Assembly (NCBI GenBank): GCA_934320645.1 | Contig: CAKRFP010000005.1 | Span: forward strand, 1 to 64,000 | Source of the DNA: an uncultured Bariatricus sp. | GTDB taxonomy: Bacteria > Bacillota > Clostridia > Lachnospirales > Lachnospiraceae | Direction: 5' to 3' | Length of the DNA stretch: 64,000 bases | Part shown: piece by piece, positions 16,825 through 26,100 of the stretch | Layout: the number at the start of each line of letters is the position of its first letter | How positions within the stretch are numbered: the first letter of the stretch is position 1 | Made by a program: the position numbers and the translations under genes | Notes under the pieces: generated by a model | Databases searched by the model: none | The model's input: the letters and a program-made list of their open reading frames with translations, nothing else | What the model was told of the DNA's origin: nothing

Positions 16825-17277
16825 TCAGTCACTTCCAAGAACCGGAAGTGTTGACTTTTCTTCCCACTTTGTCGATGCTGATTCTTTCCACTTTACAATC
16901 TTCTGCGTTCCTTCTTCCAGATCTGCCAGAATCTCAACCTCCAGATTCTGACTTTCTGTAACAGGAACCGCATAGGAAATCTCCAGATCCTCTCCATCAC
17001 TCTGAGCTGTCACACCCTCGATTTGCTGAATTGCAAATACCGGATCCTCTTTTGCAAATGCATCATCAATCTGCGCCATGATCTGTGCCGCCTTTGCATT
17101 TGCCTCGCAGTACGCCGTTTCCCGATCTGCAAGCTGCCTACTGTAAGTTTGATCCCGCTTCGCACTGGACAGTGAGAGCGTGGCAAACGTCACCAGACAC
17201 AGGATTACAAAAATCACAAGCAGATAAGAAGTTCCAATCTGAATTCCCGGATAAGATGCCCGTTTCTTTCTCTTCAT
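16825..17277 (-). CDS. Small pilus-cluster membrane protein (PilX/minor pilin-like)
   Basis: This 150-residue protein has a basic start (MKRKKRASYPGIQIG), one hydrophobic segment (about 17-38) and a soluble domain rich in Glu and Ala. The layout, a single N-terminal helix followed by an acidic soluble domain, fits minor pilins or the extracytoplasmic partners of type IV pilus-like machines, but there is no clear prepilin cleavage motif. GGGAG precedes its start. It lies 22 bp before pilT and 4 bp after the preceding gene stop, so it belongs to the same operon. No specific function can be read. Confidence 0.7.
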   Translation of the reverse strand: MKRKKRASYPGIQIGTSYLLVIFVILCLVTFATLSLSSAKRDQTYSRQLADRETAYCEANAKAAQIMAQIDDAFAKEDPVFAIQQIEGVTAQSDGEDLEISYAVPVTESQNLEVEILADLEEGTQKIVKWKESASTKWEEKSTLPVLGSD

Positions 17278-17281
17278 CCTG

Positions 17282-17671
17282 TCACTCCCTTTCCGTTCCT
17301 GTCATCCGTTCGGTCTCTGTAGAATAAATTTCTTTTCCAGACAGATACTGCGCGGTAAATGTTCCATGCAAAAGTTTTCCATCCGGCTCCACCTGGATTG
17401 CAATCATATAGGAAGCCGCATCCTCTTTGCATTCCTGCCAGTCCTCATCATAATATATTTTCTGATCCTCAGTCAGCGCATCTGCAAGAAAAAGCTCCGT
17501 ATATCCTGAAACTTTTTCCAGTGCCATATTCAGTTCCTCCGTCTCGCGGCTGATCGTATGTGCTTTGACAAAAATCTGCACGCATACTGCCGAAGCCAGA
17601 CAGAAAAATAAAATTGCGATCATCAGTTCCAGTAAAAATAAGCTGGAACGCTTTGCCGGTGTCCGTTCCAT
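17282..17671 (-). CDS. Pseudopilin-like protein
   Basis: The 129-residue protein has SSLFLLELMIAILFFCLASA at residues 9-28, close to the prepilin consensus G-FTLIELMI: a short basic leader, a glutamate at position +5 of the presumed mature protein and a hydrophobic helix. Ser replaces the usual Gly at -1, so processing by a prepilin peptidase is uncertain. The remaining soluble part is Glu-rich. GGGAGAAG precedes the start. It lies within the operon between the DUF4860 gene and the small membrane protein gene. Confidence 0.75.
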   Translation of the reverse strand: MERTPAKRSSLFLLELMIAILFFCLASAVCVQIFVKAHTISRETEELNMALEKVSGYTELFLADALTEDQKIYYDEDWQECKEDAASYMIAIQVEPDGKLLHGTFTAQYLSGKEIYSTETERMTGTERE

Positions 17672-17685
17672 AAATCTTCTCCCAT

Positions 17686-18174
17686 CTATCTTGCAGTGCT
17701 CTTCACACTGACAAATGTATCCGTCTTTCTTCCTTCTTTATTTTCACAGCAGAGATGGAAAATTCCATCCGAAACTTCTTCCGCCTCAAACGCTTCTGTC
17801 TCCAGAATCTTACGCCCGTCAGATGCCTTTGCCTGAACCCCTTCCTGGATAAAAAGTTCTCTCAGATAACCCTCATAGGAATACAGATATGTCACATATT
17901 TTTTTTCTCCATAATCCTGCCGGATCACCAGTGCATTTTCCCCGTCAAAAGGCTCCACAAAAGCCGCACCGTTTTCATCATTTTGATGGATCTTTTCTGT
18001 TACATACGCAAGTGCTGTCCGCCCGGAATATGAGTCTGAAGCTTCTTTTACCTGCCGGCTGTAAAGCCCGGAAGCAAGAACCACCAGTGCAACCGATGAT
18101 GCCGCCAGCACAAAAAATACCGCAAGAGGAAAGAGGAAATCAATCACATGTTTTTTTTCACTTCTTCGCTTCAT
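17686..18174 (-). CDS. DUF4860-type membrane protein of the pilus-like cluster
   Basis: This 162-residue protein starts with basic residues and KKHVIDFLFPLAVFFVLAAS, a membrane helix (about 9-34), then a soluble domain (GRTALAYVTEKIHQNDE onward). The N-terminal block HVIDxLFxLAxFxxFA is what I remember for the Lachnospiraceae family DUF4860, which occurs next to GspF/PilC genes. Its role is unknown; by position it is a minor pilin or assembly factor. AGGAGGGAACGGGAC precedes the ATG. It lies 14 bp before the next gene. Confidence 0.7.
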   Translation of the reverse strand: MKRRSEKKHVIDFLFPLAVFFVLAASSVALVVLASGLYSRQVKEASDSYSGRTALAYVTEKIHQNDENGAAFVEPFDGENALVIRQDYGEKKYVTYLYSYEGYLRELFIQEGVQAKASDGRKILETEAFEAEEVSDGIFHLCCENKEGRKTDTFVSVKSTAR

Positions 18175-18187
18175 GTCCCGTTCCCTC

Positions 18188-18526
18188 CTATCGCTCGATC
18201 ACCGTAATGTCCGGAAGAATATTGGCACCTGCAATCTGATAATCAATAAAGAACTGATTTTCATCATACTGGATCCCACAAGATTCTGTCAGATCACTCA
18301 AAGTCTCCGGATAACGTCCCTCCAAAGCATAATACTGCGTCACACCATGCCAGAGTGCATTTTCCAGACTCTCTTTCTGCTTACGCCGTGTCGTAGCCGA
18401 AAGGCTTCCCAAGCTCCCAAAGAAAACACCACAGATACAGATAAAAAGTATCAGTGACAGACACAGATTCCGGAGCGGATGCGGACGCTTTTCGTGATAA
18501 AACCGTTCCCGTTCTTTTCTCCTCAT
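18188..18526 (-). CDS. Small pseudopilin-like protein
   Basis: The 112-residue protein has a basic N-terminus (MRRKERERFYHEKRPHPLRN), one hydrophobic helix (about 20-42), then a short helix-rich domain with ALWHGVTQYYALEGRYPETL. The latter matches the pseudopilin body pattern, in which an AxxxYYxxxGxYP segment follows the N-terminal helix. The basic leader is long for a classical prepilin. AGGAGG precedes the start. It lies 12 bp after the pilC-like gene. Confidence 0.7.
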   Translation of the reverse strand: MRRKERERFYHEKRPHPLRNLCLSLILFICICGVFFGSLGSLSATTRRKQKESLENALWHGVTQYYALEGRYPETLSDLTESCGIQYDENQFFIDYQIAGANILPDITVIER

Positions 18527-18538
18527 AGCATACGCCTC

Positions 18539-19591
18539 CTAAAGTCCTGACATAATTCCAAGCAGCGGAAGCATAACCGACAGAAGAATCGTACCGACGA
18601 TTACCGACAGAATAATCACCAGTGTCGGCTCCAGAACAGCGATCATGGAAGAGAGATTTTCATCTACTTCCTCCTCACACTGATCTGCAATTTCGCCCAT
18701 CACTTCATCCATCATCCCTGCTTTTCCGGCAATCGAAACCATCCGCGCATAGACACCTGTAAAAACATCACCTTTTATCAGTGCCTCTGCAATATCTGTT
18801 CCGTTCTCCATATCTGCCTTACATTCTGCAACCCTTTTCCGAAATTCATCATCCTCGATCAGATTCCCCGAAAATTCCATGCTCTGTTCCGGTGTCAGCC
18901 CACTTTTCAGTGCCAGCGACATTCCTCCTGCAAACCGGCATGCCGACATCTTATCCTTCAGTTCTCTTGAAAATGTAAATTTTGATCCAATGTGATACAT
19001 TTTCCGCCTGCCGCTCTCTGTCTTTGTAAAATAAACGCCTGCACAGACAATTACCGCCAGAAGTCCGACAAAAAAAGCTGCATATCTGGAAAGTACATTT
19101 CCTGCCATCAGAATCCCTTTTGAAAATCCGGTCATTTCCTGGCCAAGCTGATGAAAAACCTGATTAAACACCGGCATAACCTGCGTGATCAGAATGATAA
19201 TGATCACCAGCATCATTCCAATCATCAGAAGAGGGTAGGAGACTGCGCTGCGAATGCTGCGCCTGATTGCTTCTTCCCGGTCATAATGCGCAGCCAGTGA
19301 TTCCATAACCTCATCCAGTGTTCCCGTCTCTTCTCCGATCTGCGTCATCCGAACCATATATTCTGGAAATACTTTTGTCTCTTCAATCGCAAGGTCCAGC
19401 CTGCCTTCTCTCATAACTGACTTATAAATCTGTTCCAGAAGTTCTTGTTCTGCCTGTGTCTGCGCGTCCTCCCGAAGGAGATCAACGCCTTCCAGAGAAG
19501 AGATCCCGGACTTCAGGATCATCGCCATCTCACTGCAAAAAGAAGCAATTTCCAGATTTGTGAGCCGACCTTGCTGTATCTTCTTTTCCAT
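18539..19591 (-). CDS. PilC/GspF-type inner-membrane platform protein
   Basis: The 350-residue protein shows the doubled GspF domain: GISSLEGVDLL and later SGLTPEQSMEFS mark the two repeats, and three long hydrophobic helices lie near 115-140, 160-185 and 325-348. The family forms the inner-membrane platform of type IV pili and type II secretion, on which the ATPase turns. MEEVMxxLAxHYDREEAIRR and EPxLVIILSVIVG blocks are typical. AAGGAGG precedes the start. As first gene of the cluster it probably follows a promoter in the 54 bp behind the transglutaminase gene or shares its transcript. Confidence 0.9.
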   Translation of the reverse strand: MEKKIQQGRLTNLEIASFCSEMAMILKSGISSLEGVDLLREDAQTQAEQELLEQIYKSVMREGRLDLAIEETKVFPEYMVRMTQIGEETGTLDEVMESLAAHYDREEAIRRSIRSAVSYPLLMIGMMLVIIIILITQVMPVFNQVFHQLGQEMTGFSKGILMAGNVLSRYAAFFVGLLAVIVCAGVYFTKTESGRRKMYHIGSKFTFSRELKDKMSACRFAGGMSLALKSGLTPEQSMEFSGNLIEDDEFRKRVAECKADMENGTDIAEALIKGDVFTGVYARMVSIAGKAGMMDEVMGEIADQCEEEVDENLSSMIAVLEPTLVIILSVIVGTILLSVMLPLLGIMSGL

Positions 19592-19645
19592 AGCTGCCTT
19601 CCTCCTTTTTCATCCCTTTATTATTTTTATCATACTGACCATTAC

Positions 19646-20656
19646 CTAATAGGTATACTTTGTGACATAATTTTTTCCATTTCCCACATATTTTTTTACA
19701 TCCGAAGCACTGTTATTTGCCGCAAGCGTCGGATCCATGATTGACCAGTTTTTTCCATCAAATTGAATAATATCATCCACCCAGCCAATCTCATCCACGT
19801 AACAGCTGATCCATGCGTGATACACTTCCCCGGAATATCCCACTTCCAGTTTCGTCGGAATCCTCTGCGACCGCAGCATCGCTGACATCAGTGCCGCATA
19901 ATCAAAACAGATTCCCTTACCGGTATCCAACGTTTCATCCGGATCAGGCGTGTACCCATACGGAACATCCTCTGCCTTTTTTTCATCATAAGAAATATTT
20001 CCGATCACGTAATTATAAATCTGCGTCACCACATCCAGATCCGAATAACATTCCTTCTTTGCAAGGCTTTCTCCTTTTTTTACACATTCCGAATCCGCTG
20101 TGAAATTCACATAATAATTCGGGTGCAGAAACGGAGCAAATTCATCTGCGATCTGTACATCCAGATCCTGCGTAAAACTTACCGCATACAGATTGTCATC
20201 TACCGACACGCTCTCCAAAAGCGTCACCTTGTACGAACCGTTTTCACCCGGAAGTGGATAGACCGCGTAATCATCAAGAATAGTAACCGGATAAGTATAC
20301 TCTGTGCCATCCGGAGACGTGATCTGAAGTTTTACTTTTTCATTATCCCCATTGTAACAGACCATGATATATCCGTCCGCTGAATGCGATACATCAAGGG
20401 TCACCAGATCATTTCCATAAGTTACTTCTCCGGATGCCTCCGTCGGAAGCACCTGAGCTGTCGGATTTCTGGGATTCCCCTTCTTTTCAGACGATTTTCC
20501 ATCTGCCTTGGAAGCACACCCCGACATAACCAGTCCGATAATCAAAAAGATACTTAAAAAGAAAAGAAAACTCCCCCGGAGCTTTCTCTTATATAACTTA
20601 CAAGGAAAAATACTTCGCATATACAGTTTTTGCTTATGAAAACCTGCGTATTGCAC
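19646..20656 (-). CDS. Transglutaminase-like lipoprotein
   Basis: The 336-residue protein has a long basic and hydrophobic start, then VMSGC, a lipobox with lipidated C47, so it is probably anchored outside the membrane. The C-terminal half is a transglutaminase-like core with the Cys-His-Asp triad C250 (GKGICFDYA), H280 (YHAWIS) and D308 (IMDPT). The family includes proteases and peptide cross-linkers of the cell envelope. The start is GTG, supported by AAGGAGGAG seven bases before it. It precedes the pilus-like genes on the same strand; whether it works on the pilus is unknown. Confidence 0.85.
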   Translation of the reverse strand: MQYAGFHKQKLYMRSIFPCKLYKRKLRGSFLFFLSIFLIIGLVMSGCASKADGKSSEKKGNPRNPTAQVLPTEASGEVTYGNDLVTLDVSHSADGYIMVCYNGDNEKVKLQITSPDGTEYTYPVTILDDYAVYPLPGENGSYKVTLLESVSVDDNLYAVSFTQDLDVQIADEFAPFLHPNYYVNFTADSECVKKGESLAKKECYSDLDVVTQIYNYVIGNISYDEKKAEDVPYGYTPDPDETLDTGKGICFDYAALMSAMLRSQRIPTKLEVGYSGEVYHAWISCYVDEIGWVDDIIQFDGKNWSIMDPTLAANNSASDVKKYVGNGKNYVTKYTY

Positions 20657-20702
20657 AGAACTCCTCCTTTCTCAATTCAAATATCCTTTACTAATTAAAG
20701 AA

Positions 20703-20711
20703 ATTATATCA
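20703..20711 (-). promoter_or_regulatory. Extended -10 promoter of the transglutaminase gene
   Basis: On the minus strand TGATATAAT reads as TG-N-TATAAT, 47 bp before the GTG start. The -35 region is poor, as is common for extended -10 promoters. Confidence 0.5.
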
Positions 20712-20760
20712 TACCAAAAACGTTAAAAGAAGTTATTTATCACAAAACTCTTTAATTTAT

Positions 20761-20789
20761 TTGACAAAGAAAACAAACCCATTTACAAT
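20761..20789 (+). promoter_or_regulatory. Strong promoter of the BTAD regulator gene
   Basis: TTGACA (20761-20766), 17-bp spacer, TACAAT (20784-20789). One base from consensus in the -10 box, ideal spacing. Confidence 0.8.
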
Positions 20790-20838
20790 AAAAAATAGCT
20801 ATAGAACATCACAATTTGTGAAAACGGGGGGTTAATTT

Positions 20839-22083
20839 ATGAGTGATCATTTACCTTTCTTAAAGGTTCGTTTATTTGGTGGATTCTCAGCAACTTACGG
20901 AGAAATCCCCGTATCATTCGGACGCAACACTACGACAAAAGCAATGAAATTATTGCAGATATTACTCTATCACGGTGATACAGGTATTGCCCGAGACAAG
21001 CTTCTCGATGAATTGTACGGAAGAGAAGATCTTGCCGACTCTGCCAACAACCTTCGTGTAACCGCACACCGGCTTAAGAAGATTATCGTAGATGCCGGAC
21101 TTCCAGCACATGATTATATCAATATCAAAAAAGGGATTTACCGCTGGGATGGACCGATGCCTACAGAAGTAGATGCACATTACTTTACCGAACTCAACAA
21201 AAAGGTACAATCGTGTACCGATAAGGAAGAAAAACTGTCACTTTTAAAGCAGATGTGTCTGCTGTACCGTGGCGAATTTCTCCCAGAGCTTTCCGGAGAT
21301 GAGTGGATTCTCATTGAGAGTGTCCTGTATAAAAATCTTTATTCTGAAGCACTTCGGGAACTCTGTGAACTGCTTATCGAACGCGGTGATTATGAAGAGA
21401 CACTCCGATTCTGTGAACCAGCCTGCAAGATGTATCCATTTGACGAATGGCAGGCAGTCCGGATCGATTGTTACATGGCACTGAACCGTTACAAAGATGC
21501 TCTTCAGGAATATGAAAATACTGCCAAGCTCTTCTTCGAAGAACTTGGAATCCGTCCTTCTGAACGCATGATGCAGCAGTTTGAACAGATGAGCAGCCGG
21601 TTAAACTACACACCACAGGAACTCGGTGATATCAAGCAGCGCCTGAAAGAAGACAATGTCCGCGGTGGAGCTTATTATTGCAGTCTTCCGAGTTTCCGGG
21701 ACAGCTACCGTCTTGTCTCCAGAATCATCGAGCGAAACGGACAGTCCGTATATTTAATGTTATGTAGTATCACGAACGGAAAAGGCATGCCGATGGATAA
21801 ACCGGAAAAACTGGAGATCCTTTCTCAGGAACTTCATAATACAATCCAGCAGTGCCTGCGTAAGGGTGACTCCTTTACCAAATACAGTCCATCACAGTTT
21901 TTGATACTTCTTGTTGGTACAAATAAAGAAAACTGCAGTATGATCTTTGAACGAATCCAGAAATATTTTGCCAGAGAACACAAAAGCTGGAAGCAGTATC
22001 TGGACTACTTCGTATCATCTGTAGCCGAGGTAGAACAAAAAGATTCACCGATTCAGTTTAATACTGAAAATAAAACCTGGTAA
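20839..22083 (+). CDS. SARP/BTAD-family transcription regulator
   Basis: This 414-residue protein has an OmpR-type winged helix in the first 100 residues (LKVRLFGGFSATYGEIPVSF, then NNLRVTAHRLKKII). A bacterial transcriptional activator (BTAD) domain of tetratricopeptide-like helices follows (about 110-260; WILIESVLYKNLYSEALREL, LGIRPSERMMQQFEQM). About 150 residues of unclear type, resembling a GGDEF-like or PAS-like alpha/beta fold, end the protein. SARPs activate promoters by binding heptameric direct repeats near the -10 box. Such a repeat occurs before the pilus operon at 22882-22900. GGGGGG lies before ATG 20839. The next small gene is 46 bp away and probably co-transcribed. Confidence 0.9.
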   Translation: MSDHLPFLKVRLFGGFSATYGEIPVSFGRNTTTKAMKLLQILLYHGDTGIARDKLLDELYGREDLADSANNLRVTAHRLKKIIVDAGLPAHDYINIKKGIYRWDGPMPTEVDAHYFTELNKKVQSCTDKEEKLSLLKQMCLLYRGEFLPELSGDEWILIESVLYKNLYSEALRELCELLIERGDYEETLRFCEPACKMYPFDEWQAVRIDCYMALNRYKDALQEYENTAKLFFEELGIRPSERMMQQFEQMSSRLNYTPQELGDIKQRLKEDNVRGGAYYCSLPSFRDSYRLVSRIIERNGQSVYLMLCSITNGKGMPMDKPEKLEILSQELHNTIQQCLRKGDSFTKYSPSQFLILLVGTNKENCSMIFERIQKYFAREHKSWKQYLDYFVSSVAEVEQKDSPIQFNTENKTW

Positions 22084-22129
22084 ACTGCAATTATTTTATC
22101 TTCGCAGTGGGCAGAAATGAGGATAATAT

Positions 22130-22561
22130 ATGGAACAGAGTTATCATATCAGTTGGTACACACCCAACTTTATTAACATATGTATTGACAGTATTAATGA
22201 TGGAGAATTATCCGGTCGGATCTATCATTGCTATAGTAAGGAACCCCGGAGATTTGCAAACATTCTCCAATTACTTGAGATATCTGATGATTTCTTCAAT
22301 AAGTTACAATTTCCACAGGCCTCAACCAATGCACGTACTTTTATTTTAAATCAGACTTCCGAATCCATTGAACTGACAAAAGTACTTTCACCGGAGAAAG
22401 TCGCCGAAAATCGTGGAGAAAAAGGAACGTTTTTCCTTAACGTTCAATACCGCCAGAATTCATCCTGGCAAGGTATCGTTAATTGGATCGAAGGCAATAT
22501 TACTTATCACTTTTTAAGTGTACTTGAATTGCTTAAAATACTTAGCAATGTATTGGTATAA
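22130..22561 (+). CDS. WQG-motif small protein, long form (unknown function)
   Basis: The 143-residue protein is chosen over an overlapping 80-residue frame (start 22107) because GAGGATAATAT precedes ATG 22130. The N-terminal half (GRIYHCYSKEPRRFANILQL, then FFNKLQFPQAS) looks like a conserved soluble domain. The C-terminal half carries GTFFLNVQYRQNSSWQGIVN, then WIEGN and FLSVLELLKIL. That second half is homologous to the 66-residue product at 22958. I recognise the pattern from clostridial hypothetical proteins but cannot name a family. It probably shares a transcript with the BTAD gene and ends at the terminator at 22646. Confidence 0.75.
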   Translation: MEQSYHISWYTPNFINICIDSINDGELSGRIYHCYSKEPRRFANILQLLEISDDFFNKLQFPQASTNARTFILNQTSESIELTKVLSPEKVAENRGEKGTFFLNVQYRQNSSWQGIVNWIEGNITYHFLSVLELLKILSNVLV

Positions 22562-22631
22562 CGATCTCGAACGCGCTATCAAAGATATTGAATATCAGAA
22601 ACAATTATTAAAAGAATTAAACATTAAATAA
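22548..22631 (+). CDS. Possible 27-residue small protein overlapping the WQG gene end
   Basis: ATG 22548 lies in another frame over the last codons of the WQG protein gene and opens MYWYNDLERAIKDIEYQKQL then LKELNIK. It looks like a single charged amphipathic helix. It has no clear ribosome site; translation could be coupled to the upstream stop. Low support. Confidence 0.25.
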   Translation: MYWYNDLERAIKDIEYQKQLLKELNIK

Positions 22632-22645
22632 AATTAAACACCAAG

Positions 22646-22716
22646 AATCCCGTGTCTGATCACAGGAATAGATGTGATAATGCATCTTTTCCAATATCAG
22701 ACACGGGATTTTTATT
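22646..22716 (+). terminator. Terminator of the BTAD regulator unit
   Basis: A perfect 15-bp stem joins AATCCCGTGTCTGAT (22646-22660) and ATCAGACACGGGATT (22696-22710), with T run to 22714. The stretch 22717-22880 is AT-rich without a supported gene and leads into the pilus operon promoter. Confidence 0.9.
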
Positions 22717-22881
22717 ATCCTATATTTATTCTATTATTTTCCAAATTCAAGTCTATTCTGCTGCACTGATACATATAGTAGATTCAGACACAAATAGTAC
22801 ATTTTGTTCTATCAATTACAATATTACAAAAACATTACTCATTTTTGCCACAATTTCAAAAAATTAATATATTTCCCTGTT

Positions 22882-22916
22882 CGTAATGATTCACGTAATG
22901 CTTTGTCAGATACAAT
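22882..22916 (+). promoter_or_regulatory. Putative SARP box and -10 of the pilus operon
   Basis: CGTAATG occurs twice (22882-22888, 22894-22900) with a 12-bp pitch, and TACAAT (22911-22916) lies 10 bp past the second copy; no good -35 is present. Known SARP sites are heptamer direct repeats at about one-turn spacing with the downstream copy about 8 bp before the -10. The BTAD gene lies 0.8 kb upstream. The link is inference. Confidence 0.5.
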
Positions 22917-22957
22917 ACACATATAAGAAAAAGAATTCTAAAAATAGGAAAGGGCAG

Positions 22958-23158
22958 ATGGTAACTGACATGAATAAAAAGCAGAAAAATACAGGAACTT
23001 TTTTAATAAAAATCATGGATCAGCAGAACGGTACCTGGCAGGGCAGCGTTACCTGGGTGGAAGAGCAGCGTGAGCAGCATTTCCGCAGTGCCCTTGAGCT
23101 ATTGAAACTGATAGATGGAGCACTTGATAACAATTACGAAATCAGAATTGAGGAATAA
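22958..23158 (+). CDS. WQG-motif small protein, short form (unknown function)
   Basis: The product has 66 residues from ATG 22958, which has GGAAAGGG a few bases before; an ATG at 22970 is an alternative. It carries GTFLIKIMDQQNGTWQGSVT, then WVEEQ and HFRSALELLKLIDGAL, homologous to the C-terminal half of the 22130 protein. Aromatic and charged positions are conserved between the two, so both are real. It is cytoplasmic, with no signal peptide, and is the first gene of the pilus operon, ending 12 bp before the tip adhesin gene. By position it could be a regulator or translation/assembly factor; no function is known to me. Confidence 0.75.
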   Translation: MVTDMNKKQKNTGTFLIKIMDQQNGTWQGSVTWVEEQREQHFRSALELLKLIDGALDNNYEIRIEE

Positions 23159-23170
23159 AAGGAGGACGCC

Positions 23171-26100
23171 ATGAAAAGTAAAACAAAAAAACGTTTAATA
23201 GCATTCATGCTTTGCATGGTATTAGTGCTTAGCAGTACAATCTCAGCATTTGCTGATGAACTGCAGGATACAGACAGCCAGAATCAGATCGAGACAATGG
23301 CTGATCCGGCAACAGAAGAAGCCATAGCAGACGAACCGATGGCTGAATCTTTGGATGCCTCGCCGGAAGAACAACAACCTGTAGCAGAACAACCGGTTGA
23401 AGAACCAGTACAGGAAGAAGTTCAGACTCCGGAGGAAACTCCAGTTGTTGAGACTCCTGCTGAACCATTTGTAGAAGATGCATCTCCAGTTGAAAATGAA
23501 GAGGTAAAAGCCGAGGAACCGGCAGTAAATGAAACCCCTCCAATTCTTCAGCTTACATATGAAGATGATAACGTAAAGGTAACAGTTGATGCAGTCGATG
23601 CCGGAAATATTCCGGATGGTGCATCCCTTTCCGTTACACCAATCATCAAAAAAGAAATCACCGATTCCATGAATGATAAAGAAAAAGAAGAAGTAAAAGC
23701 AATGAATGATCAGTATGATCATACAGAGAAAAAACTTCAGGAAAAAGCAAAGGACGAACCTTATGATATCGCAGGATTCCTTGCTTATGATATCACTTTC
23801 GTGGACGCTGACGGAAACAAGCTTGAACCAAACGGAGATGTAAAAGTTTCCATGGAATATAAAAAAGCTGAGATTCCGGAAGAAGCAAAGAAAGTTCAAG
23901 ATGCGAAAAAGGATGAACAGGAACTGGATGTAACGGTTATGCATCTGGAAGAAGACGAACAGGGTGAGGTTAAAGAAGTTGCCGATTTGTCAGATGCAAC
24001 TGTTCAGAATGGTTCACTTGAAAATCTTGAAACAAATGATGATAAGAAAGTTGAAAAGATTGAATTTGTAGCTAATAGCTTTTCTACATTTACAATTACC
24101 TGGAAAAAATATAACAGCAATTCTGGTGACTTAAAATTAACTTTACATTTCGTAGATGAAACTGGAAATGAACTTCAAGCAACATATGCTGATCAAAAGG
24201 TTTACTATAATGAAACCATAGATTTTTCTACATCATATAGTACTTCAATTACTGGATATAGTTATATAAATGCAAAATTGGGTTCTATAAACGGAGATAT
24301 TGTTACATCCGCAGAAGGTTCTTACAATTATTCAAAAAATGAGTATCAATTAACTTTAAAAAATGACAATACTACAATTAAAACCTTAAACAAATCTGGT
24401 TCAGCTAATATTTATCTTATTTATAGACAAAACACCTCTTCTGGCGGTGACAGTGGAAACACACCTACAGAAACTGATATGCAACTCAGTCATGAGAAGT
24501 ATATCAAGAAAAAAGATGACAACAAATACGATGTAACATTAAATGTTTCCAGCAAGAAAGGTACCAAAACATCTAAAAAGAAATTGGATATTTTACTAAT
24601 TGTAGACCGATCTGGCAGTATGGACGATGAAGACCGAATGAGGAATGCTAAGCTTGCCGTTAACAATTTATGTAACTCTTTAGATGCTCCAACATCTACA
24701 ATTGATGCCCGTTACAAATTAGTTTCATTCTCCAGAATTGGAACGATAGACACTAAAAATTGGGTAACCGGAACACAAATGAAAGCGGCTGTATCACAAC
24801 TCAACGCTGCTAATGGAACCAACTATGAAGATGCTTTTCTCAAAGCAGCTCAGGCTCTTACAGGAATGAGAAATGGTGCCGAGACAATTGTCATCTTTCT
24901 TACAGACGGTGTTCCGACAAGACGAAATTTAACACCGGGTCAAGCTGCTACAAATGATAATCAAACTACAACGGATAAACACGGATCCGAAACCAATAAT
25001 GCCAAATACACTCAGGCAACCACAGCAGTCGCTCAAATAACTTGTAACAGATTTATGGCTATTGGATTAAGTCTATCTTCAGGCTCAAATTTTCGACACT
25101 CACCTTATGACCAAGTTCCAAACACTCCACTAAAACTTTTACAAGGCATTACCGACGCAGCTACAGGTGCTGCCGAAAGAGATAAAGCAGTTAATATCAC
25201 AGACCCTACCAAATTGCCTGAAAAGTTCAATCAGATTGCAGCAGACATTCAGAAATTTGCCTGCAAAGATGTTACCATTAAGGACACATTAAGCGAATAT
25301 GTTGATACAACAACTGACAGTAAACTGCAGATCCGGATGGCAAAGAAAACAACCGAAAACGGTACAGACACCTATACCGATCAGGGTTCTGTAGTAGAAA
25401 TTTCACTGACAGATTCCTCTCTTCTCAGTGATGCCGGAAAGAATGTTACTGTAAATAATAAGTCTCTTGGAACAGTAAAATATAATGCAACAAACAAACA
25501 GGTAATCTGGAATCTTGGCGCAAATTATGAACTTGAAGATGACATCTATTATTACATTACCATTACCAATGTAACTCCGAACACAGCCGCTGAAAAAGCA
25601 TATAAAGACAATAAAGGCGGATATGGTGAAAGTAAAGGTGATGCTAACACAGACGCTTCTTCAAATGGATGCTATGGCACGATGGGAACTGAAAATGATA
25701 CTTCTTCAAACCTTGCAGGTTTCCCATCCAATAACAATGCCGACCATAACTCTTCAGTAACTTACACGAATACCAAAACTGGTGTTCCGGCAACAGAAGA
25801 TTATCAGAAACCAGTTGTTCAGGTTGACGTTAAAGTAATTGAAGGTGGTATCAAAACCGGTAAAACCGCAAAAGTAAATAACTGGGATGACAGAACTTAC
25901 AATATTACATTAAACGCAACTTCTACCTTGAAAGAAATTTCATCTGTAGCTGTAGCTAAACCAATTGAAATTGTATTCGTGTTCGATACTTCCGGTTCCA
26001 TGCTTTTCAGAAGTTCATTAACACCATCCGTATATGGTAAGAAAGCAAAACTTGACACGAATCAGGTTTACTATTATATGGACTCTGATGATAAGGCTAC

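Noticed and set aside
22107..22349. 80-residue frame overlapping the WQG protein gene
   Set aside because: The other frame (22130) has a ribosome site, is longer, and its C-terminal half is homologous to the 22958 product.
23243..23944. Minus-strand frame of 233 residues rich in Phe, Cys and Ile
   Set aside because: It lies opposite the Glu/Val/Pro-rich start of the tip adhesin; composition is that of an antisense of acidic codons.
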